A stretch of DNA of 45,825 bases from the NCBI GenBank assembly GCA_025201705.1, contig MU616752.1:1-45825 (forward strand), given 5' to 3'. This document shows positions 27,039 through 41,000 of the stretch, one piece after another. Each line of letters starts with the position of its first letter. The first letter of the stretch is position 1. This stretch comes from Dissophora ornata. Its lineage: Eukaryota > Mortierellomycota > Mortierellomycetes > Mortierellales > Mortierellaceae. A program made the translations under genes and the position numbers. The notes under the pieces are model-generated. The model did no database searches and was not told the DNA's origin. It saw only the letters and a list, made by a program, of their open reading frames with translations.

Positions 27039-28790
27039 ATGGTCAGGATTAGTCGCCTCTGTTATCTGCTGGTGGCATTCATCCTCGGACTCCTCGCTAG
27101 TCGCCTCTGGGACCATGTCCTTCATCGGCACAGAATATCCCAGGGCACGAGCATAGCTCAGAAACGTGGCACCAATGAGGGACAAGGCACAGCAGTGCAC
27201 CGTGCCAAGCAGGGACCACCGCCATTCCTTCAGGCTCCCATAGCGCCGCCCTCTTCCTCGCCCTCCACCCCTCCTTCCCCTCTCTCCCCCTCATCAGATC
27301 ATGATCATCAGCAGACTCGGCATCATCACCATGTCGAAAAGGCCAATGCTGCATTCGTGATCCTCCTGCAGAACAAGGACCTACACGACATGCGCAAGAC
27401 GATGAGAATGCTGGAGTATACGTTTAATCGTCAATATGGATACCCCTACGTCTTCCTGAACAACGTACCCTTCACAGAGCACTTCAAGACACACATCCAG
27501 GCCATGACTACGGCCCCTGTGAAGTTTGGTACGACCTCAGCAGAATGCAATCGATAGTCGTGAGCTTGCTCGTCTCAGCCTAATTAGTCAACTGGATTGG
27601 ATATGTATAGGTCTGATTCCGAAGGAGCACTGGAGCTACCCTGCGTCCATCAACCAGACGCAAGCTGCATTGAACCGCGAGCACATGGAGGCTCGCAATG
27701 TCCCCTACGGAGAGAGCGAATCATACAGACACATGTGCCGGTAACGCCCTCTTTATTTTTGGAAATGAGCTGTGCTTCATCAAAACAAGGTCCTCCCCGT
27801 CACACGATAGACGCGTGGAACGCGCTTTTCTTGTTTTTCTCCTTTTGTGCGTTTCGTGTCTACGTGCCTTCCACGTTCTCATTCATGTCTTAAACACGCA
27901 TAGGTACGAATCTGGGTTCATTTTCCGACACGAGCTCGTTCAAGAGTACGATTACTACTGGAGGGTGGAGCCAGGCGTCTCTTTCTCATGCGACCTCGAT
28001 TTTGACCCTTTCATGGTCATGAAGACCAAGAAATACAAATACGGTACACAACTTTTCTAATTTCTTTCACATGGGGTCGCTCGTGAAAGAACCGCTTTTC
28101 TAATGCCGCTAAAAAAAATCCCAGGGTTCACGATTGCCCTGCCAGAGTACGTGGAGACAATCCCTACGCTTTGGGAGAATGTCAGGCGTTATACGAAACT
28201 CCATCCAGAGCACGTCTCAAAACGAAACTCTCTCGAGTGGATCAGTTACGACAAGGGCGAGACGTACAACAACTGCCATTTCTGGTATGTGTCATCGCTA
28301 CAAGTCGCCGATTCTGAATGCAATCTCCCTCCAAAAAGTGTACGCTCTTTAATCGCACCTCCCTCTTTACCCTCAGGTCAAACTTCGAGATTGTGGATCT
28401 CTCGTTCTTCAGGTCCAAGGCTTACATGGACTTCTTCAATCTGCTTGACGAAAGTGGCGGGTTCTTTTATGAACGCTGGGGCGATGCACCAGTGCATTCC
28501 ATCGCTGCAGCGCTGATGCTCGATAGACGAGAGATTCATTTCTTTAACGAGATTGGATACCGCCATGGGATGTATGAACATTGTCCAGAGAGCCCTGCTC
28601 TCCAGCTGAAGTGCTCATGCGACCCGAAGGATAATGTCGGTAAGGATTCACGACTTTTCTAGAGTATTCTTTGTGGGCTGTTGTGATTGGCATTAATAGA
28701 GTCCCTGACCTGTTCGTTTCTTGCTCCCATTGGTAAAATGATGTAGATTGGGTCCCATTCTCGTGTCTTCGGCGATTCCTGGAAACATAG
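27039..28790 (+). CDS. GT15 family alpha-1,2-mannosyltransferase (KRE2/MNT1 type)
   Basis: Predicted 408 aa from six exons: 27039-27528, 27611-27740, 27904-28043, 28125-28284, 28377-28639, 28747-28790. A type II layout: short N-terminus, signal-anchor helix ([18 protein letters not shown]), a Pro/Ser-rich stem, then the catalytic domain from about residue 105. Family blocks include [123 protein letters not shown] and [12 protein letters not shown]15 enzymes use GDP-mannose in the Golgi to add alpha-1,2-mannose to N- and O-glycans and are found mainly in fungi. The short last exon restores a Cys-containing DWVPFSC end typical of the family. An in-frame ATG at 26991 would add 16 residues; 27039 was preferred because the membrane anchor follows directly. 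Confidence 0.95.
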
Positions 28791-29370
28791 TAATAAATAA
28801 AGAGCTACAAATCGTATATGACGATGACAGATCGTGAGGAAGAAAAGAGATGGCGAGGAAAATGAATGTTCGTGCAAAGATTCAAGAGGGAAAATAGGGG
28901 GTCGATGGTTATTCATTCCAATGTTGGATGGAATGGTTGATGGAGTGTTCAAATACCATATCTTATGCCTCCTTTTCGAGTAAAGGATAAATACGTAGCT
29001 GAAGAAGAGTGAATATCTGCACCCGGATTCCATCTTCCAATCCAAATGATACCTCGCTGAAAATGGCTGCGGTCGTCGTAAATGCTTTCAGGCTTTATCA
29101 CACTGCAATGTAGAAAGATAAAGCACTGTCGATTGTGCAATGACAGGCGGGCGGCAGGGACTTTTTTTTATGCTGTCGTCGGTCAGACAAACTGCCCGAA
29201 TACCCACTGCCGGTACTTCCTTACAGATTTCAGCTCTCTTTCTTACCTTGAACTCTAGTTTGTATCGTTATCGAAAAACCTCTGCTTCGTTCCCGCTCTC
29301 TTTCCCCTTCCTTTTGCTTACCAATAGTAAGCCCTCGGATAACAATAACAGCAGAGCTGCAAGAGACACG
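28791..29370. other. intergenic / leader before the unknown membrane-protein gene
   Basis: About 580 bp if the downstream gene starts at 29371. A CT-rich stretch near 29285-29320 supports a promoter or leader. The frame of the next gene stays open to an ATG at 29140, so part of this may be coding. No other feature was seen. Confidence 0.5.
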
Positions 29371-31821
29371 ATGGCCACATTATACCGCCTTGTCACATAC
29401 CTAGCCTCGATCCTCTTCACGTCAATTATCTCCACTGCCCTAATTTGTACTATCATCACGCCTCCGAGCTTCAGTTCAATCTTCTCCGGTTCATCTTTGC
29501 CGTCATTACCACAAACCCAGTCGCCACCAACAACACCACCACCACAATCACCACCGTCATCATTATCAAGCAACTGGATCTCGACAGATCAAGCCCTCTA
29601 CTGCTCCTATTCGCGCAAGGCCGAAAACTACCTTTTCTCGTTCAAGTCGCGGAATCAGGATGCGAAGTACTTGAGCGAAATCAGGAACGGAGGCGGGAAT
29701 GAGTGTCAATATAGACAAGAGTACGCAAAAGACTACAACCACAACGATGACTTCAACTATGGGAATGATAAATCCGCTCGAGACCTTTACAGTCGCGAAA
29801 CCTCCATCCTAATCAAAAGTCAGATCAGGAATATCCTTCACCACCAATACCAAGACAACAACAATAATAATAGGCACGGACATGGGCGTAGTTGTGGCAA
29901 AGCTCTGCGTGTCAACCAAAAGTACTCATACATAAGCGGACCACAGGATGCATCTGGACGTCATAGGCACAGTCAAAAAGGATACGTCGTTCTGAGACCT
30001 TACTCTGAGAATTTGATATATTCCATGCAACACCCACACTCTCATTCAACCGGATTCTTGATGGAAAGCAGAAAGTTGAATGTCGCGGGAAGTGGCAGAA
30101 GACGTTCAATATCAAGAGCATGGAATCCAAGCAGCGCAGGCGCCAGCAATGTGAATAGATGGTATTCTGATCTGCGCCAGCACCAACACCACTACTGTTA
30201 TTGCGACCGACATCAAGGCCAGGCCAACAAACATCATCGGAGCCTCCTCCCTGATGATACTACTGCAACTTCAGAAAAGATTAACAGCAGCCACGTTGAT
30301 TTCGGTCCATGCAGCCGTAGCCACAGCGGCAAACACAACGGAAAATTCCAGCAGCAACGCAAAAACTCTTCCACTTTCCTCTTGACATCATTCTTTACCT
30401 CATTCCCCGCTACTTTAAGTGAGCTCCTCAACGCTCACTACTGCGTAATGCTTAGTCTTCTCAATCACCTGGTCTTCCTCTTCTGCAATACCAATGGCGG
30501 CTACACACCAAACCCATACGACCTTCTGAGTTCTTCCGGAAACACCCACACACCGCAACGTCTGGCCCCGCACCCATTGATCGCCATGCTCGCCTCCAAC
30601 CTCTTGATCAGGCTGAGCCTCTTGATCGTTTTGTGTGTTGGAGCGTTTTACTATTGCGTCACAGTTATGGATCAGCAGCAGCAGCAAATTGCAGGTGGCG
30701 CCATGTTGGGCAGGGGCAGTACTGGCTCGAATTGGTGGGGGGAAAATGGTGTTGGTTCAAGGTCCAGAACTGCAAGTACAACAGCATCTGTATCTGGATC
30801 TGAGTCTAGATCTGCGGCAATTGACAACAGTAACTTCGGCGACAGTTCTACTAGCAGTTCTGCCAGTACTTCCTCAGATCAACAGCAATTGATGGATGTA
30901 TCAACAGAAACAGCCACAACCACAGCTACAGACACACCAACATCTTGGGAAACATCCATGGCCAACACTATCAGGAACAGAGAATCTGGTGCTCGCGCAA
31001 GTGTTTTTGAAGGTACGCACACCTCTATGATCTTTTGGAATGTTGCACTGTGGAGCTCAAGGTTTGATCAACCTTTTCAATATGACTTATAGACCAACGA
31101 TCGACGTCAACGCTGTCGGTGGCAAAACCATCTCTCGCCGCAGGGCTCATTTCAGCGCTGATCCGATCCTCTGTCACCGCTGTGGCCCTCACCTGCAGCA
31201 CAGAAGTCCCTTGCTCCGCATCCAACACGCCCTCTTCCCCTCAGTCCCTGCCAATCAAATTGCAAAAAAATATCCTGAACAAGAAGCTTGGATTTGAGGA
31301 CAAAATCATTGGTGACAAAGAGATTCCAATCAGCAAAACAGCCCAGGAAAAAGGACCGCGACATATGGAGGACGAGGAGGCTTCATTATTCGACTACCAG
31401 AGTTTCAGGGATTTACAATATAGAGTCCCGTCGTACCACGAGTGCATCAGTAGATGTGTCGGTGAGTCTAGCAGGTCTAACTCACGCCGATCCAGCATCA
31501 TCCCCCCGTGTGCCACTTCATCACCTACCACAGAGGCACCTCCCATCAGATTAGCATCCGCAGAAACAATAAGAACGTCCTCAATATCTGCATCGTCATC
31601 AAGCATGCATTTTGGCAGGTTATCCTTCCGGGCAAATTTCTATAACATCGACGCACTTCGATCTGTCATCCAAGGGTCTGATCGCTGCTCGATATCTGAG
31701 CGACCAAAGTTGGGTAGAGGCAGGGGCGTTGCACGGAGACGTGTATTCGTCAACACAGCTGAACTTATGCGAGCACGGGCCACTTGCTCAACTTCGTCAT
31801 CCTTATCAGATCGATTTTTGA
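29371..31821 (+). CDS. unrecognised protein with several hydrophobic segments
   Basis: I do not recognise this gene. Best model: 737 aa from three exons, 29371-31012, 31093-31461 and 31619-31821; donors GTACGC and GTGAGT, acceptors TATAG and GGCAG, all in frame. A hydrophobic N-terminal helix (about residues 3-30) could be a signal anchor. A long polar region rich in Ser, Asn, His and Arg follows, then hydrophobic segments at about 338-372 and 400-430, a Ser/Thr/Gln-rich stretch, and exon 3 ending GYPSGQISITSTHFDLSSKG...DQIDF-like sequence that looks globular. Reading through the second intron instead gives a 255-aa open Ser/Arg-rich tail ending at 31886. An ATG at 29140 in the same frame would add 77 residues. 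It sits downstream of, and codirectional with, the mannosyltransferase. Membrane location is inferred from hydrophobicity only. Confidence 0.55.
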
Positions 31822-32031
31822 TTTCCAGATCGGGCCGCAGAAGTAGAGCCAAAGAAACGCGTTTAAAGAAAGGTGACAGACAATAAATATAGACCCGACG
31901 TATATCTTTGTGGGAGAGTTTCCCGTTTTATTACGCTCCTGCGCTGCACTGACATGCGAAAAAATAATAGTCAAAAACATATGCTTCTACAATATAGATA
32001 TCTTCTATCCTTCCCACGGCGCTGCCTTCCA
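31822..32031. terminator. convergent 3' ends, unknown membrane gene and TOM1
   Basis: The region between the two facing stop codons (plus-strand stop at 31819-31821, minus-strand stop at 32032-32034). An AATAAA near 31884-31889 on the plus strand is a likely polyadenylation signal for the upstream gene. Confidence 0.5.
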
Positions 32032-35000
32032 TTACGCGAAAGCAAATCCAGTGCTGCACTCCGAAATAGCCGTCAACAGTTGCTGTCGCAAATCTTCATA
32101 CGTCTCGTACTCTGGCAGGTCCAGCTGGTTGAAACTAAAAAGAAGAGTTGTGAAAAAGGGCCATGTCAGCTGGGTTTAAATCGCAGTCGAGCAATCTCAT
32201 CATCTCGGCTGAAAAAAATGATAGTTCATGTGTTTACCATGTGTGCGCAGAAGGGAGTCGTTTCGTAGATGAAAAGTCCTTGTGGATCTGGAACTTTTGC
32301 ACTCCTGAAATACCCTGGAGCTGCGAGAATCCTCCAAGTGGCACCTTTGACGTTCCCGTCACAAACTGTAGCAACTTAGCCCGCTCTGTCTGATCAAACG
32401 ACCGAACCGCTCTCCAGAAGTTTTGGATCTGGGGTGATCCTTGTGAGTAGTTCTGGTACTCGGCGTTGTTCTTCCACTCATCTACGTCAATATCTGGCAG
32501 TCCCGAGATCAACAACTCCAGCTCCTGTTCATTAAAGATGCTGATCAATTGTGCAGGAATGATCTCGTGGAATCCCTGCAGAAATGAGTGGATCTGGTCC
32601 TTGATCGCCAATGTCAGCTTTTGCTCCGTAATGAACTTCACATACTCATGCTTGTTCTCCTCCGTGACGGGAATGTTGCGTCCGTTCGGTTTCAAGTCCA
32701 CGACCTTCTTGTTGCCAAAATCATCCGTCTCCATCGAGAAAGTCTCCTCCACAATGTCCGTTATATCGTTTTCCAACATCCACACCAGCGACTTGTAGTA
32801 CTCTGGATCTACAGCCTCAACATCTCGGTAGTCCACCGGCCGTCCCAGGATATGCTTGTAGAACGATCTTGTAAAGTACGCATCCAAGAGTCGTCCATCG
32901 TAGATAGCCTTGCCAATGACCCGACCAATAAACTTGAAGAACAGCAAATGGTCCGAGTTGACCCATGAGGCTCGGTTAGGTTGGTACGTCAGCTTGTCGG
33001 CAGCCGACGTCTTGAACAGCGCATAGTCAGGGTTGAACATTTGTCTCGCTAAGACCTGGAACCACTCTCGCGTCACTCCTCCAGCGTCCACACCTTCCTC
33101 ACCATGGAAATGCACGTTCAGTTTGCTGTACTTGATTTCATCTCCCGTCCGAGACTGCAGCTGAGAAAATGAATCAACAAACACCATCTCGCGGCGCACA
33201 TTCATTTGCAAGGTACCATAGTGCTCCCGCGCTGGGCTACGCTTGTGCAGCTGCTGGGTGAAATAGTTGCGCTTGTTGTCGAACTCCAGCATCTTGGGGT
33301 TGTGTACCAAAAGCGAGAACGAACCCGACATCAAGGCTGGGTTGTTGCGCACCATAATGTTGAGAATCTTGCTGTGCTTCTCCGTGAATTGTAGAAAGAG
33401 TTCTTCTGTCGAGTTGCTCATCTCCTTGCATTCTGCCTCTTCAACCTCCAATGTCGAGGGTCTCAGTCCGACATACTTGCAAACCACCATGAAAGACTCG
33501 ATGAGGGGCAATAACACAGTGCCCACGTGAATCATGTCACTCCTCTCCCGGATCAACTCCAAGGTATCTCCAACCTTGGTCCACAAGGTATGGAACGAGA
33601 GACTGTCGTAGATTGCCGAGACCTTCTCCTCGTCCTTGCTCAACTTCACAGCTCCCGCTCCAACATCACGCATTGACCTGGGCATGACCGCGTCCGCCTC
33701 TTCGGGGTCCAATGTCGGCGCGAGTTCAATATTAACCTGGGTTGCTGCAGGTGTTGGTGTGAGGCTCTGCTTCTTAGAGTACATGTAGTCGATCGTCTTG
33801 AGCACGCGCAGCAACTTCGCCTGCTTTGAGGATCCAGGTGAAAAATTTTCAAGAGCCACCCCCTGCACATCGACGCCACTCATTGCATTGGCCAGTGTCA
33901 CAGACAGCGTTTCGATATCCTCCAAGATGCCAGCGCCGAGTTCACGAGCCACCCGAACCAACTCGGCCGTGATCACATCCTTTGATCCTTCGAGCACAGA
34001 AAGGTTTTGAATAACAGATAACGTGTACTGGAATGTACGACTTGAGCATTCACCTGCAGTCAAGACACGCACGATTAACTGCACACAGTGATCAGGGATA
34101 ACAGGGGGCTTGAGTGCTGGTAGTTCAGCTTCAGCAGCCTTGGTCTCCAGTTTACTCGTCTCCACTGAAGCAGTTGCCGTGGAGCTAGTTCCTTCCTGGT
34201 CAGCAGGAGCTGCGCTTGGTTCTGTCGCTGAAGACGTCGACTCGGGTTCTTGAACTCCTTCCACCACATCACTCTCCTTGACTTCCTCTTCCTCTTCGTT
34301 CTTCTTTCCTTTCTCTTCTTCGTCCTTTGCAAGCGTCGCCAATGGTCTGCAAATCACTGCTAGCAGGGCCATCAACTGCTCCATTAGCGCGGCATTCTCA
34401 ACAAATATCTGTCTCTCTAACAGATCCAGCAAGAGCACGATCGGGTATTTGGAGCTGACCGCCTTTTCTTTGCCCTTCCCCTTCTTTGAAGGCGATCGCT
34501 TCAACGTAACACTGTCATGCTCCGCCAGGAAGAACAAGCCAGCCTGCGAGTTGAATGAAACAATATAAAACAGCGACTCGAAGCATCGACGGGCTACGAG
34601 GTTGGGTACGTTGTCCATCGCAGCAGGTACTGGTGTTGGGAGGGCTGCATGTACTTTGCTCTTGTGATGCTGATGCGCCTTCACGACCATCTTGCCTCGG
34701 AGTGACATCTGCGCGAAGCTCTTGTCTACAGCTGCCAAATCCGCACCACCATCCTGCAAGATCGAGAGCAAGAGCGAAAGCAATTCTGAGCGTGTCTTGC
34801 TATTCTCACAAAGGTTGACCAGCAGTTTGTTCAAGATATTCTTGGCAGGGGGCTGGGGCAAGAACATAAGTCGTACAAGTGTTGCTAGAGATGACTTGTC
34901 GACAAGCTGAATGGCATCCCGTGGCAAAACAACCTTTTTGACGGAGGCTGTTGATGATGATCCCGCTGCTGCATTTGCTAGAATGTCGCGGGCCTCTCTC

Positions 35001-38000
35001 AATCCCGGAAAGCGTCGAGGGATCTGGCCCAACAAAGCCGTCGTCTCTGGCGACATATTCGACCGACCGTCTCCTTCCTGAAACAGCTGGCGCAAGTGGG
35101 GTACAAGCCGGGAGAGGGTGTATTCGTTGAGCGCATTTAACATTGGCTCCGGTTCGACAGCATTTGATGCAACGCCTTGCCCGCGCATTATCTCCTCCAA
35201 TTCTGTGCGCATGTTTGCTGGAAGAGCATCCAAAAAGTCCGAGTTAATCGCCTGGCTTCCCGAGGATGATGACGAAGCGGGCTGTTGTGTTGCAGTGGCT
35301 GCTGGTCGATGCGATTGTAAGTAGTCATTGTAAACTTCTCGACGCATGTCCTCAGGCAGGGCTTCCAAGAATTCTGAGTCAATATCGCTATCGGTAATGT
35401 CTACCAGCTCGCCATCGATCATGACAGTACGACGCGCAGGAGCTGCTGGCTCGGGCTCCGCCTCCGGTGCTGTAGCGGTAGATGTGCTGCCTTCCACTTC
35501 CATAGCCGACACCTCCGTTGCTTCAGATTCCTCAATCTCACCACGTGCAGCTCTCGCAGCAGCCTCTTCGGCCCGACGGGTAGCCTCACGCTCAGCAGCA
35601 GCAGCCTCTTCCGCAAGACGCGCTTTCTCAGCTTCTTCAGCCTTGATACGCTCAGCTTCCTCCTCTGCCTTGCGCTTCTCTTCAGCAATTCTCTTTCTCT
35701 CTGCTTCAACTCTACGTCGCAGCTCCAGCTCCTTAGCATCGCGCTCAGCCTGAAGACGGTGTTCCTCCTTTGCGGCGGGGATCAAAGCGTTAACGATATG
35801 ATTCACAAGTCTCGAAGCCTTGTCCTGCGCGGTCGCACCATACATCATTCGGCATTCTTGCGACCATCTCTGAGAAGTTGAGTACGGAACGAAGTCGCGA
35901 ACGACGCTAAACATATCGACCCTCTTGCCACCAACAGCTTCGGCCGACTGCCCTGCAGAGTTCGTAGCAGTGACATCGCTTGCCACAACACCATGTGGGA
36001 TGCTGCGCTCAATGGGTGCGATGATAGCTGCATTGCCATGGTTAACTTCCACACGGAATGCTCCATGACTAGCACGAATAGCGCCGCCGTTCATCAGGGT
36101 GCCAAGGATCTGAGAAGGGTTTCCGTTCAAAAATTCTCCGAATGCCTGCCAGTCCGTTAGACTAACATTGCGCGATCCTCCTCGACGATGACCATCCGCG
36201 CCAGAGCTCGCAGGTGTAGCACGAGGTTGAGCAAGCAGAGGGTGAGTGATCACATCATCCGACACTTGCAAGAAGGGATTCCGGGCAGGCGCGCCGAGGG
36301 ACGGGAAGTCATCGTCTTCAATATATGAGAATCGTCCTTGATCGGCTCCTGTGTCAGTCCAGAAGAATCCGCGGTCGTCGAGACGACGGCCAACAGCTCG
36401 TGGGCGGCGACCACGAAGATCAATGACCTGAGCGCCGTTCAGCAAGCCATCTTGGTCATTAATGACAAACGTACCGCTCATGTCCCAGGGACCACCGCGG
36501 CCGGGTGCTCGAACAGGATCGAACCCCTCAGCGTCGTCCAAAAGGACAATGTCGTCGCCCTCTTCGTCGAGATCATCATCGCCTTCATCATCCTCGTCGA
36601 CATCCTCATCCTCTTCGCCGTCGTCATCCTCATCTTCATCCATGGCCTCGTCGTCAGCAGGGTGAAGATGGGGGTTGTGGGTATGAGTGTGATGGCGGTG
36701 GGCACGATCCTGTTCCTCATAGTAATCAGGATCTGCAACTTGAGGACCCTCGTCTTCGCCGTCAATGACTTCCTCAATCTCGTCTTCCCGAAGGATGATG
36801 GGCCGCGAGTCTGCATCCCACTCCATCATTTCCTCGTCTTCATCGTCATCGTGATCGAGGACATCCTGAAGCTCGGCCTCCATTTCTTCATCAAGATCAT
36901 CATCGTCACCGTCCATATCCTCATCATCCTGATCCTCTTCTTCGTCAGAAATTTCGTGGCTATGGTGATGGAATGGGTTGCGATCAACGACTTCTTCTAG
37001 ATCTTCATCGGCATCATCATCGTCGCTGAAGTCCTCCTCGCTCAAGTCGCTGGCATCGCTTGCTGTTTCCTCCTCGTACTCTTCGCCTTCAAACATATCA
37101 TCCTCTTCAGCAGAGTCACCCGATTCGTTATCCTCCTCAGAATCCAGGTTAGCTCCAAACATTCCGAGGGACGAGTTTCTGTAAAGATCGGGAGTATCGG
37201 CATCATCTCCTGATCCGGCGCCGCTTCCCGCTCCAGACAGCGGAGTGGACTGGCGGAGTACCTTGGAAGCTCCGGGCTCAGTTGCCCTGCTCATCTTTAG
37301 CGACAGCTTGGTCAAGTGCTCCAAGGGCTTCAGGACAGCATTGACAAGGATCTTGGCGTGCGGGTAGTTGAGGTCGATATCCGCCAGGACGTTGGTCAGA
37401 GTCATAATGAAGTTCTTTTCCAGCATCACCTTGACGATGTTGATCGATATGTCCTCGCTGGCTTTAGTGCTGGCTCCTGGAGACGAGGATGATCCAAGGA
37501 TCTTGTAACTCAGTTCTGATAACGAAAGGAACTTGCCATACTTGATCTCAACTGGATCCGTTGATGTGATGGCATCCTTGAAAGATCGGATAATCCCATC
37601 AATAACGAAGCGACGCACCTGGACCAGCTCGTTAAAGGGCTTCTTTTCCTCCTCCTCGTCGTTACTAGAGCACACAGCAACAAGCACAGCTGATGCAAAG
37701 TTGGTTTCGATCGAGTGCTTCTGAAGCTCGGTCTCGCTGGATTGCGCCACGGTGCCTTTGTATGGAATTAGATCATTCAAGAGATAGCCCAACCAGCTAG
37801 CTCTAGGCTTGCTAGCAACACTTGTGGAATCCTTGCTTCCTTTGCGGCGCGAGTAATTCATAAGATCGACTTTGCAGGAGGGGTAGGAAATCAACAGTTC
37901 ATTCAGACACTGCAACAAGAAGCACCGATGAATGAAATTGGCATCATTGGGAGTTTCCTCAATTGCTTTGACGTCCTTGTCTGCGCTGGTAGGCTGAATC

Positions 38001-41000
38001 GTGGCTGACGAGCTCGCAACGCCTTCTGCAGATTGGCTCAGCGACACAGTCGAGGTGCTAGATGGCATCGATGGACTGGAGGGAGGCGATGTACGCGTGC
38101 TGAGCAGCTCCGAAACCAAAAAGTGGATGACGATCTCTGATATTTCCGAAGTGTACTTCCTGGATGCTTCCGTGATCTCCGTCGCTGACACTGCCGCAGG
38201 CGGCTGATGCTCTGAGGCCGAGGTTGATCCCTCCGCGGCAGCTGCCTCGGTGTCCTTTTCCTTGCCCTTGCCCTTGATATCAGCCTCTTGAGAGGATTCG
38301 CCTTGGTTGCTTGTGTCTTCAGGCTTCGATTGGATGGCAGGCTTGGCAAGACTCAATTGAAGAGTTCTGAAAGTAGAGTCGAACTTCGACACCTTGCAAA
38401 CATTTAGAGTTCCGGCAACAAAGGCATCCAAATCGCGCAGTCCCAAAAAGTTGTTGTGGCGAAGGTAGCTCTGGATGTCACTTGTCCTTCCGCGCGAGGG
38501 CTGTGCGAACCAGCGCACGATCTCCCTTTCAATGGTCGCCTGAAGGCCAACTGTGTCCTCGATGATGTGGCGCATGATCATGATAATAAAATTCTGTTGG
38601 CCTTGCACACCGATCCGCTCAGGCTTTAATGTCGAGAAAATCAAGTCAAGACCACCGGCGTTCAAAAACTTCATTGCCAATGTATGGTGTCGGGTGAGAC
38701 GCACTAGGATGCGGAATGCTGAGAGTGCAATGTCTTTTGTGAGGTCCTGTTGTTTGAGAAGGGTGATAGAGTGGTGAAGCAGCTGTTCCTTCTCGGCAGA
38801 GGAAATAATCTCCTCCTGCATCTCTTTGTCTTCCTGGACTGCTGTAGCCTTTCCTTCAACCGTGGTCTCGTCCGGTACGACCTTGGGCTCATCCGACAGT
38901 GACAAAAAGCTTTCCAGCATGAGCAGAAGAGGCGACAGCCAATTGTTGTCCTTTTGAGGCCCTTGTGACCTGATATGCTCCGTCAGGATCGAAGTCAGTA
39001 GCGGCGCCAGAGTGACACCGTGCTCGCTCATCTTGGACTGGATCGCAACATCTCCAAAGAGAAGCGCTAGTAGTCGCAAACGAGTGCCGAACGTCTTTCC
39101 CGAAGAATCAGTCTGATCGTTTTTGATGTCGCTGACTTTTTGAAGATCCTTGAATAGCTTATTTAGAACATCACTATCCTTCTCCTTGCATAAGAGTACT
39201 AGCAAATCGCGGACGTAGAAGATGATCTCGTCGCTTGACTCCATCAACTCGAGGGATCGGGGAACAAGAAGAGGCTTAAATTCGTCGCGGTTCTTCGATA
39301 GCTCCTCCTTGTGCGCCTCATGTAGCTCTAGGGCAGCTTTGTACTCTTCCTCTCTCTTGGTCTCCTCGTTGGACTGCATATCGGCGTCTTGATCAACTCC
39401 CTCACCTTCGATATCGATGGGGTTGTCCTTGATTGGATCAGTCACTAGTGCTTCTGCAGGGGTCGATGCCTCCTCATTGCTTGACTCTTGTGTATGAGGG
39501 GCATCTCCAGAGTCACTGCTAGACATCGATGCATCCAGGGCTTGAGACATCGCCAGAGCCTGTCGAAGCATCTCTTCCTCATCTTCGTCGTCCTCATCTT
39601 CGTTATTAGTATCCTCATGATCTGCTGGGGGCTGTGGCCTCGGTGCGGACACTGCCTGCTCTGAACTTGTAGCTTCACTAGTACTGCTCTCGGCGTTATT
39701 GTCTGTGGAGGGTTCTGCAAAAGTCTCCGCCGGCGTTTCACTGGTACTTAGTGCATTCGCTGCTGCTACGGCGGCAGCACGCGCGGCAGCTTCCTCGCGC
39801 TCCTGTTCGTAAATGGCCGCTGCGACAACTTCCTGGTGAGTCAGTAGATACTCAGCTGCACGCTCGAGTTGGTTCCCGCAACGCGTAAGGGCGAGCTCCG
39901 CAGCTGATCTTGGGAATCCCATGTCTAGTAGGGTTGCCACTCTTGTTGCATCCGGCACAAGAGGACGGGCTCCAAAAATATTGGGTGTCGCTGTGCCAAC
40001 GATAACTGGAGGCACGATCGACACGGCAGGTTTGAGCTCCCCAGTTGGCTTCAAGATGTTGGTAATGATCTGGATTGTATATCGCGTAATGGCTGCAGGA
40101 CATCGGTCGAGTTGCCTGTCCATCCAGAGAGTCCGAATGCGTGGCAATACCAACAGACGGACGTCCACCAAGAACTCATGCGGCTCGAAAAAGTCTTCCT
40201 TCCTGTTCTTGTCGTCTCTGGAAGTCAGCGGCGAGGTATGGGGTGATTCCAGTAACAGCTTTGACGATGTGAGCATTTGAAGAACGCTTAGGATAATTTC
40301 GATCGATCCATGAAGCTTAGCCAACAGTTCTTTCTGCTCGCTGTCGAGAGATGAACAGGAGCTTTGAATCGAGGACGCCTCAGTCCAAAACAAGTTTAGC
40401 CAGGAGAACAATGCCTCCAGTCCACCGGTCCTGACAAACGAGACAACCATGATGGTCTGCAGCGTAGCTGGATTACGGTCATCCAAGAACAAATAGGGTA
40501 GCAATCTAATCATGGTATTGTGATACGCATTCCTATCGTCGCTGGACTCGGCTGTGTCTAAAGCAGGAAACATGGCGTAGGTAAGTATATGTGCAATTGG
40601 AAGACGTCTAGATGTGTATTAAGGGTGAATGAGAGCACATACCAAGTCGTTTCCAAGAGATGTGCGCCTGCAGAAGTGTTGACAGCGAATCCGCAATCTG
40701 GAATGAATGAGCACGCTGGGCTGCCTCGATATCACGCCGGTTGAAGAGCATCTTGGTTATTCCTGCAGTGTGACGAGAGAGTTAGTGTAAGAGAGCATGA
40801 CAAATGACATCCCCACTCACGAAATAGAGACATGTCAGAAGCAAGCATACCTTGATACATGGGGGTGAGATAGTGTGGGATTTGCGTCAGCACAAACTTG
40901 AAGTATTTGGTGTTGATAGCGCTTGGAGTATGTGCGTCGATTGTGGGCGAGATTGGAACCGCTTCCTTGTCCTCGCACGCAAATTCCTCAAAAGTGTCAT

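Noticed and set aside
36338..37000. A 220-codon plus-strand frame with many hydrophobic residues, resembling a membrane protein
   Set aside because: It lies antisense to the Asp/Glu-rich tract of TOM1; GAT/GAC/GAA/GAG codons read as Ile/Val/Phe/Leu on the other strand.
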